A DNA stretch of 64,000 bases, taken from NCBI RefSeq assembly GCF_029360805.1, contig NZ_JARKNC010000010.1, positions 299,287 to 363,286 of the forward strand, read 5' to 3'. The notes below the pieces were generated by a model. That model saw nothing but the letters and a program-made list of their open reading frames with translations. It did no database searches and was not told where the DNA came from. Each line of letters begins with the position of its first letter. The stretch's first letter is position 1. This stretch comes from Daejeonella sp. JGW-45. GTDB taxonomy: Bacteria > Bacteroidota > Bacteroidia > Sphingobacteriales > Sphingobacteriaceae. Below, piece after piece: positions 53,932 through 63,072 of the stretch. Made by a program: the position numbers and the translations under genes.

Positions 53932-55602
53932 ATGCAAAGTAAATTTTTATACTGTCAGCTCGTTTTTATCCTGTTGTTTGCATCAGCGGCTTTTTCGCAG
54001 TCCCTTCCTGCCGGCATGCATGTCCTTGAAGATGTATACAGGAGGGAACAGCTGCTGGGAAATGCTGACTCAACAGTTTCGTTCACGATACGCCCCTTAT
54101 TTACTGGCCCGGAACGTGGCGCGCGGGGGATTTCCTCGGATACGATCGATGGGGAAGGCTTTACCAGGCTGGCCAGTACTGTAGATATCGGGAACAGTAA
54201 AGGATACCTGCAGCTGCTTCCGGTCAGCTGGCTGCAGCAATACAATTCCCGGGTGCCTTACGGCTGGAATGATGGTTCTATGATCGCCGCCGCAGGTTAC
54301 CAGACGCAGCTTAGCCTGGGCGTGTACGCGAAATATGGCCCCTTAAGCATCCAACTAAAGCCGGAGTTAATATCCGCTCAGAACAAGGAGTTCGAAGGGC
54401 TTCCAACGGATTACCACGAAATTGTTTGGGCGAAATACTATGACAATTATTTTAATGTTATTGACATCCCTGAGCGATTCGGTGAGAAGCCGTATTCTAA
54501 AGCTTTCTGGGGACAAAGCAGCATCCGGTTGAATTTTGATCCTGTTTCCCTGGGGGTTTCGACCGAGAACTTATACTGGGGCCCGGGTAATCGCAGCTCT
54601 CTTATTATGAGCAATAATGCTCCGGGCTTTAAACATATTACCGTGAATACTACACGTCCTGTTATGACGCCTGTAGGCTCGTTCGAAGCGCAAATGGTTT
54701 TGGGAAGCCTGGAAAATTCAGGATACCTGCCCCCGGAAGTGAACAGACTTTACCTGGGAAGGACTTTATATGTTCCGAAGAGTGGTGATCAGAGGAACCT
54801 TTCGGGGTTCGTCCTTACTTACAATCCTAAGGGAGTTCCGGGACTTTTTATCGGGGCCAGCCGCACTTCTCAAATGTACGCTAAGGATTTTGGGTCTAAG
54901 ATCGGCGATTTCATTCCTCTCCTGCAGCCTTTTGAAAAGAAGGATGATGCTGAGGCCAGGGAGTATATGTCGTCCCTGTTTTTCCGCTGGGTATGGAAGG
55001 AAGCGAATGCCGAGATCTATGGCGAGTACGGGCATAACTCGCCAAGGGGGTTCAAAGAGTTCTTATATGAGCCGGATTACGGCGCAGCCTGGATCATCGG
55101 CCTGCGCAAGCTGGTTCCGCTGAACCGGCGTGCCGGGGAGTACCTGCAGGCTGGGATAGAGCTTACCGAACTACAGCAGACTACCCTTCCGGCTTTGGGA
55201 GGCTGGTACACCAGTAATAAGATTCGCCAGGGTTATACGCACCAGGGTCAGGTACTTGGTGCCGGGATCGGGCCTGGAAGTAACCTGCAGTCCCTCAACA
55301 TCGGATGGGTTAAGGGCATTAAGCGTTTCGGACTCCAGGTGGAGAGGTATCTGCACAATAATGACCTGTATTACCAGATCCACATACCTTCCGGCGAATA
55401 TGCCAAACATTGGGTGGATATGAGCTATTCTTTATATGCCGACTGGGATTATAAAAACCTGCTGGTGAGTGTCAATGGAGGTATGATAAGGACACTTAAC
55501 TATAATTACGTCTTATATTATCCGCCTGAGGGAGGGTATTATAAACCGGGGATGGATTTTTTGAATTATCAGGTTAGGGTGGGGGTGACGTATAGGTTTT
55601 GA
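53932..55602 (+). CDS. Second Wzi-family outer-membrane barrel
   Basis: About 556 residues from ATG 53932 (the frame opens at TTG 53917). Signal peptide cut near SAAFSQS. It shares the Wzi pattern with the 51656 protein: SLPAGMHVLEDVYRREQLLGNADSTVSF, FGEKPYSKAFWGQSSIRLNFDPVSLGVSTENLYWGPG, SNNAPGFKHITVNTTRP, GYTHQGQVLGAGIGPGSNLQSLNIGWVKG and the final VGVTYRF. It is longer by an insertion near residues 155-175. Having two Wzi proteins fits the presence of two export pairs in the locus. Confidence 0.9.
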   Translation: MQSKFLYCQLVFILLFASAAFSQSLPAGMHVLEDVYRREQLLGNADSTVSFTIRPLFTGPERGARGISSDTIDGEGFTRLASTVDIGNSKGYLQLLPVSWLQQYNSRVPYGWNDGSMIAAAGYQTQLSLGVYAKYGPLSIQLKPELISAQNKEFEGLPTDYHEIVWAKYYDNYFNVIDIPERFGEKPYSKAFWGQSSIRLNFDPVSLGVSTENLYWGPGNRSSLIMSNNAPGFKHITVNTTRPVMTPVGSFEAQMVLGSLENSGYLPPEVNRLYLGRTLYVPKSGDQRNLSGFVLTYNPKGVPGLFIGASRTSQMYAKDFGSKIGDFIPLLQPFEKKDDAEAREYMSSLFFRWVWKEANAEIYGEYGHNSPRGFKEFLYEPDYGAAWIIGLRKLVPLNRRAGEYLQAGIELTELQQTTLPALGGWYTSNKIRQGYTHQGQVLGAGIGPGSNLQSLNIGWVKGIKRFGLQVERYLHNNDLYYQIHIPSGEYAKHWVDMSYSLYADWDYKNLLVSVNGGMIRTLNYNYVLYYPPEGGYYKPGMDFLNYQVRVGVTYRF

Positions 55603-55855
55603 GGGGGAGGTGAAAACTGAAAGTGGAAAACTGAAAACTGAAAACGGAAAACTGAAAAGGTGAGAGTTGAAAGTGGAAAACTGAAAACTGAAAACTGAAA
55701 AGGTGAGAGTTGAAACCCGATAGCTATCGGGTGGAAAGTTGAAAACGGAAAGCATAGCACAGCGTTTAGTTCACTTTCAGTTTTCAGCTTTCAGTTTTTT
55801 TAATCAAACCCCTCTATTCTCTATTCCCTATTCTCCATTCTCTATTCCCCATTCT
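55603..55855. repeat. Repeat-filled gap between convergent genes
   Basis: From 55610 to 55753 there is a degenerate array of GAAAACT/GAAAGTGG/GGTGAGAGTT units in two larger blocks. It holds the second copy of the 25-bp palindromic repeat (55707-55731). At about 55770-55800 inverted units (CTTTCAGTTTTCAG) appear, so the RNA could fold back in either direction and end transcription from both sides. From about 55812 a pyrimidine-rich array (CTATTCTC/CCATTCTC type) runs into the end of the flippase gene. Confidence 0.85.
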
Positions 55856-57091
55856 CTATCCTCCATTCCCCCTCTCCCCTCTCAAATAATATATACTCGC
55901 AGCAATAAGTATAAGGATCTCGCAGATAATTGTGGCTATTGCGGCTCCGAGGGCGCCGTGCGCGGGGATCAGGAAGAAGTTTATGCCGATATTTAGCGCT
56001 ATCATTACGGTATTAAGCCAAACAAGAAACCTGACCTTGTTCAGCGCAACGAGGTTATTGCTGATCGAGCCATAGATAAATACAATGGCCAGGTACCAGA
56101 CCAGGACTTTGAATACCGGGATTGAGGCGTCATATTTACCGTCAAAGAAGATGCTGAAGATCAGGTCTGCGCTTAAAAAAAGTCCCCCGCTCAAAATAAC
56201 TCCGATGCCTCCCAGGTAATAAAGAGCCAGATACCGGATCTTCCGGAAATTTTCGCCGTCGTTAACGTGCTTTGCCAGGCTGGGGAAAACCGCGGTCATG
56301 AAAGCCGTGGAAATGAACATGAAAGGATAAATAAACCGGGTAGCCCCCGAATAATAGCCGACCTCGGTGCTGCCCAGCATTTTCTCCAGCATGATCACAT
56401 CAATTTTATTATAGATCACGTTCGCGGTCATGAGCGCGGTAAACAGGAGTCCCTGTTTCATGAAAGGAATACTTGCCCGCAGGTCGGTCCGGTTCCTGAA
56501 AAAATAATTGAATTCCGCCTTCCATTTAATAAAGAGATAGAGAACAAAAAGCACGATACAGTTGAGGAATCCAAGGAAAATAAAATAGATAATGGGCTGT
56601 TTAAGCGCAATTCCGGCTATCATAAAGACGAGCTTCGCGACACTTAGCGACACATCTTTATAAAAAATAAGATCCTTTCTTCCCGAAGCGACCAGGATCG
56701 CCAGCATCGGGGAAAAGAAGGCGGAGACCACTACGCTTAAGCCATAGATCAGGAGCAGGAAGAAGTCTTCCCTGGAATTTAAAGGGTAGGAGACTAATAC
56801 GATAAGCACTATCATGAGGAGACTGATCAGCACCTGTGCCGATTGTGCGCGGGCGTAGATAGCTCTTACATCACTGGCATGCTGGCTCGTCTCCCGCACG
56901 ATAAGCTGGGTAAATCCGCCGTCGGCAAAGAAGGCGAATATGGAGATGAATTCGATGACATAGATATATTTGCCGTATTGGGCGACAGGCAAAAAATTCA
57001 TCAGCAATAACATCCCGGTAAAACCGAGAACCTGCACGATGACGCTTCCGCTGATGTAGATTGCGGAATCCCTAAGCAGCTGTCTTTGCAT
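55856..57091 (-). CDS. Second Wzx-type flippase
   Basis: A 411-residue polytopic protein with about 12 helices: LLRDSAIYISGSVIVQVLGFTGMLLLMNFLPVAQYGKYIYVIEF at the N-terminus, then FADGGFTQLIVRE and LEKMLGSTEVGYYSGATRFIYPF. It belongs to the MOP flippase group and would carry a lipid-linked glycan across the inner membrane. The last residues (RGERGNGG) are encoded by the pyrimidine-rich repeat, so the original stop may have been replaced. It follows a glycosyltransferase gene on the same strand with a 20-bp overlap. Confidence 0.88.
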   Translation of the reverse strand: MQRQLLRDSAIYISGSVIVQVLGFTGMLLLMNFLPVAQYGKYIYVIEFISIFAFFADGGFTQLIVRETSQHASDVRAIYARAQSAQVLISLLMIVLIVLVSYPLNSREDFFLLLIYGLSVVVSAFFSPMLAILVASGRKDLIFYKDVSLSVAKLVFMIAGIALKQPIIYFIFLGFLNCIVLFVLYLFIKWKAEFNYFFRNRTDLRASIPFMKQGLLFTALMTANVIYNKIDVIMLEKMLGSTEVGYYSGATRFIYPFMFISTAFMTAVFPSLAKHVNDGENFRKIRYLALYYLGGIGVILSGGLFLSADLIFSIFFDGKYDASIPVFKVLVWYLAIVFIYGSISNNLVALNKVRFLVWLNTVMIALNIGINFFLIPAHGALGAAIATIICEILILIAASIYYLRGERGNGG

Positions 57092-58244
57092 GTTTGTCGA
57101 AATAGCTGATGATCCGGCGGACTATTTTTTGCCAGGTCAGGTTAAGGCCGGCGAAATTCTTTATCTCCAGGTGCAGATCCGCGTCTAAGAAGCCCTCCGA
57201 TATGGCCTTGCTGATTGCGGCGGATACGGCCTCCGGGCGGGCTTCAGCCACAGTCCCCAGGCGGCCATTGCCGGTAACATAGGATGCACTTGATACCGGG
57301 GTGCTGATAATATAGTTGCCGAAATAGGAGGCTTCAGCAAAGGCAATCGGGAAGCCTTCAAACCTGGAAGTCATGCAAAATACCTTGGCGCGGTTATATA
57401 ATTCATAGAGTTCCTTCCGGTCGCTGATCTCGCCGGTGAAAAAGATCTTATCCTTTAATCGTGGATGCCTGGCAAAAAAGCTCTCCCGGAAAGGCTTAAA
57501 ACTATCTTCGATATTTCCGGCGATATAAACGCTCCAGTTCCCGAGGTCTGTTAGCAGGAGCGATTCCAGGAAAAGCTCTGTGTTTTTCTGGGCGGTTCCG
57601 ATCCGCCCCACGGAAATAATAATGTTTTCTTTTTGTTCGAAGCTTTTTAGCGATATATTACTGTTAATATATTCGCTATCTACGCCGTTAGGGACGCAGA
57701 TCAGCTTTTGTTTCAGCTCCGGGTAAACGCCCAGGAGATAATTCCTGGCTTCTTCAGTCTCTACAGAGAACAGGTCCGTTAGCCTGAAATGAACTTGCGT
57801 CAGAACTTTGAGCAAATAATTTTTCAGAACGAATTTGGAATAAAAAAAGCTGTTGTAGTCCCGGAAGAAATTCAGATCAATATCCAGTTTTACATAAGCC
57901 TTGCCTTGCGGGTTAAGGATCTTGTAGAGCAAAAGGTACAGGATATTACCTTTTTTAAAATGGAAAAGATTCAGGACATCTATTCTTTTAGCGGCCGACC
58001 TAAGAAATTTAAGGACCCCTTTTTCAGCATAAAGGACCCTCCCGGTATTTTCGATGAATGAAAGTTTCAAGCCTTTAACCTCATCCTTAAGATAAGGATA
58101 TTCCGGGCTGTTCCTATAGGTAACCAATTCTGCCTCATAAGCCCCGGCCCGGTACATAAAATAGGGGATCTGACCCACATCTTTTACCAGGTGAAAGTTT
58201 TCCGTATCCGTAAAGACTGTAACGAATGATTTTTTAGACTTCAT
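57072..58244 (-). CDS. GT4 family glycosyltransferase
   Basis: A 390-residue GT-B enzyme on the minus strand. The frame opens at 58358, but ATG at 58244 (MKSKKSFVTVFTDTENFHLV) is the natural start; the upstream part is basic and unlike the family. Motifs are ICVPNGVDSEYI, IISVGRIGTAQKNTELFLESLL (about 215-236), and VFCMTSRFEGFPIAFAEASYFGNYIISTPV with the donor-site E(x7)E pair. It forms a two-gene operon with the flippase downstream and is divergent from the GT2 gene. Confidence 0.88.
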   Translation of the reverse strand: MKSKKSFVTVFTDTENFHLVKDVGQIPYFMYRAGAYEAELVTYRNSPEYPYLKDEVKGLKLSFIENTGRVLYAEKGVLKFLRSAAKRIDVLNLFHFKKGNILYLLLYKILNPQGKAYVKLDIDLNFFRDYNSFFYSKFVLKNYLLKVLTQVHFRLTDLFSVETEEARNYLLGVYPELKQKLICVPNGVDSEYINSNISLKSFEQKENIIISVGRIGTAQKNTELFLESLLLTDLGNWSVYIAGNIEDSFKPFRESFFARHPRLKDKIFFTGEISDRKELYELYNRAKVFCMTSRFEGFPIAFAEASYFGNYIISTPVSSASYVTGNGRLGTVAEARPEAVSAAISKAISEGFLDADLHLEIKNFAGLNLTWQKIVRRIISYFDKHAKTAA

Positions 58245-58274
58245 GGAAATCCGGCGAAGACTTGTTTTAATTCT

Positions 58275-58282
58275 TAATTTTG
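58275..58282 (+). promoter_or_regulatory. Possible -7 element for the GT2 gene
   Basis: TAATTTTG matches TAnnTTTG in the divergent region. Transcription would start near 58289, 24 bases before ATG 58313. No -33 element is placed properly, so this is weak. Confidence 0.3.
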
Positions 58283-58312
58283 GGACGATTTTAATCCGCT
58301 GCAATTTAGTTA

Positions 58313-59284
58313 ATGCCGGACGTAACACAAGCCTTATATAAAAAAAACGAACGGTCAATGGATCATCAGACGCCTGGTATTACGCATCTCCCGCCTGTTT
58401 CGGTCGCCATGGCGACCTATAATGGTGCGAAATACCTGGAGGAACAGCTGGACTCTATTCTTGCTCAGAGCCTGCCGCCCCGCGAGATCATCGTGTGCGA
58501 CGACCTTTCTTCGGACGGCACCCCTGAGATACTTGCGAGGTACCAGTCGGAAGGCTTGCTCCGCTATTATGTCAATGATAAACGGCTGGGCTATCTCGGG
58601 AATTTCAGGAAGGCTGTTTCGCTCGCCCGCCCAGGTCATTATGTTGCCCTTTCTGACCAGGATGATGTATGGCTTCCCGGGAAAATTGAAGCGGCGATGA
58701 AGATCATGCTCGGCCTGGAAGATGGCATCAGGCCAGCTATGGTTTACTCCGACCTGGTTTTGGTTGACGAGAACAAGCAGGTACTTAATCCCTCGTTCCG
58801 GAATGAACTGGGGCAGGACGGTTACAGGCATTGCCTGGAAACACTGCTGTTCGGCGGTTTTGTGAACGGCTGCACGATGCTGATGGATCCTTTAATGGCA
58901 TCTTATTTTGCCACGATCCCCGAAGGTGAATTTATTACCCACGATACCTGGATAGCCCTGATCGCTAATACCTTCGGGAAGGCAGGAACTGTGCCTGAAG
59001 CGCTGATACATTACCGGAGTCATGGTAATAACACCACGGACCTGGCCGGCCTGAAAAAGAAGAGCAGATTCGAAAGGATCAGGGCTGAAGTGGCCGCTGC
59101 TTTTCAAAAGCCTGCCTTATTTGAAAAGGAGCTGGCTTGCGCAGAGAGTTTCTATCACACATTTGAGGAAAAACTGGACAAGAACCAAAAGGAGTTGATC
59201 CTTAAATTTTTGAGGCTAAAGAATAAGACCTACCTGGAGAAGAAAATTGGTTTGAGGTTGTTTTTCAGGGGGAAGTGGGTGTAG
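58313..59284 (+). CDS. GT2 family glycosyltransferase
   Basis: A 323-residue GT-A enzyme, or 308 residues if ATG 58358 is used. It shows VSVAMATYNGAKYLEEQLDSILAQ, REIIVCDDLSSDGTPEIL, LGYLGNFRKAV, the metal site ALSDQDDVW and FVNGCTMLMD, typical of rhamnosyl-type GT2 enzymes. The usual conserved start (PPVSVAMATYNG) lies 28 residues in, so either start is possible. Divergent from the GT4 gene and convergent with wzz2. GC is about 50%, like the right-hand block. Confidence 0.88.
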   Translation: MPDVTQALYKKNERSMDHQTPGITHLPPVSVAMATYNGAKYLEEQLDSILAQSLPPREIIVCDDLSSDGTPEILARYQSEGLLRYYVNDKRLGYLGNFRKAVSLARPGHYVALSDQDDVWLPGKIEAAMKIMLGLEDGIRPAMVYSDLVLVDENKQVLNPSFRNELGQDGYRHCLETLLFGGFVNGCTMLMDPLMASYFATIPEGEFITHDTWIALIANTFGKAGTVPEALIHYRSHGNNTTDLAGLKKKSRFERIRAEVAAAFQKPALFEKELACAESFYHTFEEKLDKNQKELILKFLRLKNKTYLEKKIGLRLFFRGKWV

Positions 59285-59568
59285 GTTTCTTCCCCGATTT
59301 AGTCCTACCGTGTGGACGCAAATTTATCTTATTTAAACACGGTAACCAACCGACCCCGAAGGTGGTCGCATATTTATAGCAAAACATTCATGAATTTTTC
59401 GACCCCGAAGGTGGTCGTATGTGTGGCTTTATTACATGCGACCACCTTCGGGGTCGGGATTTCGGACTAAAATGATGTTCTATAAACATTTGACCCGTTC
59501 CGGGTCATTACAATGCATTAAAAATAAAAAGACGTGAGTACCCGATAGGATCAACGGAAGAGTCCTGA
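59285..59568. repeat. Hairpin-rich gap between convergent genes
   Basis: The gap begins with a 16-bp match (59289-59304) to the left-end hairpin at 101-116, but the second arm is missing. TACCGTGT (59306-59313) pairs with ACACGGTA (59337-59344). Three copies of an 18-bp unit follow: 59351-59368 and 59400-59417 direct, 59439-59456 inverted. A further hairpin lies at 59491-59507 (TGACCCG/CGGGTCA). No gene is seen. This looks like a REP-type island that also separates two convergent transcripts. Confidence 0.85.
59400..59456. terminator. Long perfect hairpin, probable two-way terminator
   Basis: CGACCCCGAAGGTGGTCG (59400-59417) pairs perfectly with its reverse complement at 59439-59456. The stem can extend inward by about six more pairs including one wobble, leaving a short AT-rich loop. 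It sits between the stops of the convergent GT2 and wzz2 genes. There is no long T-run, so an alternative role as REP element is possible. Confidence 0.5.
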
Positions 59569-60618
59569 TTACTTCCTAACCAGCAACAAATACAAGGCAT
59601 AAATAAAGCCCAATAGCAAACCACCCAAAACCATCGATTTCAGGTACCCCGTCCGGTTCTTTTTAAGCGGGAGCTCCGGTTCGTCTACGATCTGGAAGGT
59701 GGGGGTTTCCTGGATGAGCATGGTCCTGCTTATCTCGAGGTTTTTTACGATCTCCGCGTAGATGGTCTGGAGTACCATTTTATCCCGCTCCTTTAATTCA
59801 ACGTTAACGTTAGCGGTCGGGTACGCCGGGTTTATGTCCAGCAATACATTGTTGGCTGCCGATGCGGAATAGGTTTTCCGGTTCAGCAATCTCTCAATGC
59901 TGTCGGCGCGTGCCTGGAGCCTGTTGACATTAGTCCGCTGCCTCAGGGTTTTAGTGTCGATATAGAAGCGCGTTGCCTGGTCGATAAGGCGGGTTGTGAA
60001 GAGTTGTGCAACCTCCTCGTCCGCCATAGTCACGGATGCCTCGAAGAAGCTTAGTTTCTTATCTGTTTTACCTACTGCAAGCTCAGACTCGGTGATGGTT
60101 TTCATCATTACCTGCAGCAAACTGTCCTGCAGCCGGTTGTATTTTCCCTCAGCAGGAAAACGGATGACCTTCCCATTATTATATTTTTCTGCCCAGGGCT
60201 TGCTCAGCTCCGATGTTTCCGCATACCTGTCGGCAAGAGTGAGGTTACTGTCTGCAGGATAAGGTGTGAGCAGCGTGTTTTTGATCATCTTATTACTACG
60301 CAGCAGCTCCTGGACGTTATCGCCGGCAAGTACACCCCCTGTGCCCGACATTCCTCCCAGGTCAAAGCCGAACTGCCCGGCCAGGCCTGACAGCAGCGAG
60401 CCGCCGCCGGCACCGCCTTCTTCGACAACAAAGGTGAGTTTAGACGTATAGGTTATAGGTCGTGTCCAGGCATATAAAGCCCCGAGGGCGGCGCCAATGA
60501 TGCCAAGCACGATAAATTTGTAGCGGTGCTTCCAAAGCATCCGGAAATCCTCGCGGCGTTTGGCCAATAATTGCTTAAAAGAGAATTCAGGCTCGTAAGG
60601 ATATTGTTCCTGCTTCAT
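59569..60618 (-). CDS. Second Wzz/chain-length determinant protein
   Basis: A 349-residue inner-membrane co-polymerase with a helix near 33-51 (FIVLGIIGAALGALYAW) and another at the C-terminus (VLGGLLLGFIYALYLLLV). The periplasmic Gly-rich segment (LAGQFGFDLGGMSGTGGVLAGDNVQELLRSNK) and the YTSKLTFVVEE strand match the paralogue at 13965. There is no kinase domain. The ATG lies directly at the end of the SLBB gene upstream, so both are co-transcribed. It has the higher GC of the right-hand block, unlike the first Wzz. Confidence 0.88.
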   Translation of the reverse strand: MKQEQYPYEPEFSFKQLLAKRREDFRMLWKHRYKFIVLGIIGAALGALYAWTRPITYTSKLTFVVEEGGAGGGSLLSGLAGQFGFDLGGMSGTGGVLAGDNVQELLRSNKMIKNTLLTPYPADSNLTLADRYAETSELSKPWAEKYNNGKVIRFPAEGKYNRLQDSLLQVMMKTITESELAVGKTDKKLSFFEASVTMADEEVAQLFTTRLIDQATRFYIDTKTLRQRTNVNRLQARADSIERLLNRKTYSASAANNVLLDINPAYPTANVNVELKERDKMVLQTIYAEIVKNLEISRTMLIQETPTFQIVDEPELPLKKNRTGYLKSMVLGGLLLGFIYALYLLLVRK

Positions 60619-62949
60619 TTATTTTGAATTAAGAATAGCGATCAATCCTACAAGCGCTGTAATGGCCGAGGTAATGCCTGATATCTCCGCAAAGCCGAGC
60701 CTGAACCGGTTGTCCGGGTTCTTTTTCGGAACCATGATGGTGCTGCCGGGTTTTACGGCAGGGTAATTCCTGAAAACCAGGAAATTACGAACCGGTTTAT
60801 TCAGGCCATTGGGATACTGAACATAAGCGCCTTTTATTCTTGCATCTTCCAGGGCGCCGCCTGCCGAGTTAATATAATATTTAAAGCGCCTTCCCTGGTA
60901 GCTGATGTACTGCGGGTTATTGACGGCGCCTGATACTTGTACAAAGGAGATCACTCTCGGTATAAAGATACTGTCGCCTGGCAGAAGCATCATACTCTTC
61001 CGGATCACCGGGTCAGTTCCTGCCCGGGTCAGGTCGAGGTCCACCCGGATATTATTCCGGTAGATCTGGGCGCTTTCCAGCGAGCCGTAAGGGCTCAGGC
61101 CGCCTGCCCGCTGTATAAAATCAAGCGCAGTCTCGTCCCTCTTCTGCACGGCATATTCGCCCGGGAATATAACCTCCCCGGTAACAGCAATATTCCCCAG
61201 GGGCTTGAAATTTACCAGCCGCGGGATGTTGATATAATCAAGGGGCTGGAGCTCGATATCCGGGCCGCCCTTAGTGATATCCACGTTGAATGTCTCGACA
61301 AGCTGGTTGGCCACGCTGTCTGTATTGTTCCTGATGATCCGGGATACCTCAACATGATGCCCTGCTGCCTGCTCATTCAGGCCGCCTGCGATTGCGATGA
61401 GGTCTGCTAACTTCATTCCCTTGCGGTAGATCACCGGCCCGGGGTTCCTGACATTCCCCCCGATGGTAACGTACTGATCTGTTATGAACTCAGCCCGGTT
61501 CTGAACCACGATGGAGTCCTCCCTCAACAGGGGAATGTCCGTTCTGCCATTCAGCACATCGGCCGGATTAAAAGATATCAGCTCTTTATCCAGGTTCGGC
61601 AGCGTCCGTTTAATGTATGCTCGCTCCATATAAGCTTCCGGCTTCAGGCCGTCGGCTTTTTTGAGTAAGCTGGACAGACTCAGCCCGGCGCTAAGCTCAT
61701 AAGGCCCCGGCCGGTTCACCGCCCCCTCGAGTACAACGCGGTTGGCATACCTGTTTTGAATGGGACCTATCGTAACCTGGTCGCCGTTCCTAGGCAGGAA
61801 GTCGTCAAACATCCCGGACGGCACATCCTTTACCGCTCTTTCCAGCTCGGTAACCTGGTCAACCTTGGCGATGCTTTGATAGGCGATATCGGTAAAGCCG
61901 CCGGCATAGCGGATCAGGTCGGAAAGCCTTTCTTCCGCTTTAAGCTCATAGATCGCCGGGCGCTTAACTTCGCCGCTTATGGAAACGCGCTTGCGGTAGA
62001 CCGGGAAGTTGATCACATCCTGGTCCTGAAGGCGGATGTTCCCCTCAAGAACGCCCTGCTGAAGGAACGTATAAAAATCGACCGTCCGGTATATTTTGTT
62101 ATTACGGATGATCTCGATATTACGGAGCGTACCGTTAGGCGCCGGGCCTCCCGAAAGGTATAGGGCATTGAATAAAGTGGATAACGAGGAGATGGTATAC
62201 GAGCCCGGGGTTTTCACTTCACCTACCAGCGTTACCTTAATGCTGCGCGTATTCCCTAAATTGACAGTGAGCTGGCTCTGGCCGCTGCCAAGCGCGGGGT
62301 AAATTCTCGCCATTTTATTCCGGATCAGCGAGGTTGCCTGTTCTATCGTGAACCCGTTCACGTATACAATCCCGGCATAAGGGATCTGAAGGTTACCCTC
62401 AGGGCTGACTCTGGACCGGACAGTACTTTCATTTAAGCCGGTCAACAAGATAATCAGCTCGTCACCGGGGCCAAGGACATATCCTTTTGGTGTGGCAACA
62501 TTAAAGTCGGGATCAAATTTTATCGTGGTTTGGTTAAAAAACTCTGAGCCATAAATAGTCAGTGGGACTTCAGGGTTAACCTTATCAGGGGCTTTTGCAG
62601 CAGGTTTTTCTACCACGACGACGGTATCCCTTCTAAAGTCTATATCTTCTTTTTTAGCTGTTGCTGAAACTTTATTTCCGCCCTTGTTTAATCCCAGTAA
62701 ATTTACCCTTTGCTTAAAAAGATTGACCTCTATGGGATCCATGCCCTTTTGCTCCATGAGCTTATAGGCGTCCTGCTCGGTTATACCCATATCCTGCATT
62801 TTTTTCCAGGCTTCCATGATCTGCGCGTCGGAAAGCTGGCTGACTTTAACATTCCGGATCTGGTCCAGGGAGAAGCTTTGGGCTGAAGCAGCCTGACCGG
62901 ATAGAATCAGTGCGGCCAGAAGTATATATAGAACAAATTTGATGCGCAT
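60619..62949 (-). CDS. Second SLBB-domain polysaccharide export protein
   Basis: A 776-residue Wza-like protein. Signal peptide MRIKFVLYILLAALILSGQAAS, cut near ASAQS, is followed by a helical region with SDAQIMEAWKKMQDMG and EQDAYKLMEQKGM. The Poly_export domain starts at about 150 (KGYVLGPGDELIILLTG) and several SLBB repeats follow (VTLVGEVKTPGSYTISS, VSISGEVKRPAIYEL, VAVTGEVIFPGEYAV-like). A hydrophobic end (ISGITSAITALVGLIAIL) matches its paralogue at 11393, whose N-terminal linker is longer. It heads a minus-strand operon with wzz2. Confidence 0.92.
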   Translation of the reverse strand: MRIKFVLYILLAALILSGQAASAQSFSLDQIRNVKVSQLSDAQIMEAWKKMQDMGITEQDAYKLMEQKGMDPIEVNLFKQRVNLLGLNKGGNKVSATAKKEDIDFRRDTVVVVEKPAAKAPDKVNPEVPLTIYGSEFFNQTTIKFDPDFNVATPKGYVLGPGDELIILLTGLNESTVRSRVSPEGNLQIPYAGIVYVNGFTIEQATSLIRNKMARIYPALGSGQSQLTVNLGNTRSIKVTLVGEVKTPGSYTISSLSTLFNALYLSGGPAPNGTLRNIEIIRNNKIYRTVDFYTFLQQGVLEGNIRLQDQDVINFPVYRKRVSISGEVKRPAIYELKAEERLSDLIRYAGGFTDIAYQSIAKVDQVTELERAVKDVPSGMFDDFLPRNGDQVTIGPIQNRYANRVVLEGAVNRPGPYELSAGLSLSSLLKKADGLKPEAYMERAYIKRTLPNLDKELISFNPADVLNGRTDIPLLREDSIVVQNRAEFITDQYVTIGGNVRNPGPVIYRKGMKLADLIAIAGGLNEQAAGHHVEVSRIIRNNTDSVANQLVETFNVDITKGGPDIELQPLDYINIPRLVNFKPLGNIAVTGEVIFPGEYAVQKRDETALDFIQRAGGLSPYGSLESAQIYRNNIRVDLDLTRAGTDPVIRKSMMLLPGDSIFIPRVISFVQVSGAVNNPQYISYQGRRFKYYINSAGGALEDARIKGAYVQYPNGLNKPVRNFLVFRNYPAVKPGSTIMVPKKNPDNRFRLGFAEISGITSAITALVGLIAILNSK

Positions 62950-62978
62950 GAAAGCTATTCTAAGATAAGTGATAAATG

Positions 62979-62986
62979 CAAATATA
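62979..62986 (-). promoter_or_regulatory. -7 promoter element for the second export operon
   Basis: On the minus strand the sequence reads TATATTTG, an exact TAnnTTTG match identical to the one before pglF. Transcription would start near 62972, about 23 bases upstream of the ATG at 62949. No clear -33 element. Confidence 0.5.
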
Positions 62987-63072
62987 AAGATTAAAAGGAT
63001 ATGAGAAATGAGATGTGAGAGATGAGATATGTTGTACTTATATGATGAAGATTAGCCTCTGCTTGCATTCCA

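Noticed and set aside
55610-55753. CRISPR-like array
   Set aside because: Units are short, degenerate and without unique spacers. No cas genes are present.
57072-58358. Start of the minus-strand GT4 gene at 58358
   Set aside because: The extra 38 residues are basic and unlike the family, and would overlap the divergent GT2 start.
58355-58831. 158-residue minus-strand reading frame
   Set aside because: Lies fully antisense to the GT2 gene, whose motifs are convincing.
60937-61410. 157-residue plus-strand reading frame
   Set aside because: Antisense to the second SLBB export gene, in GC-rich sequence where shadow frames are common.
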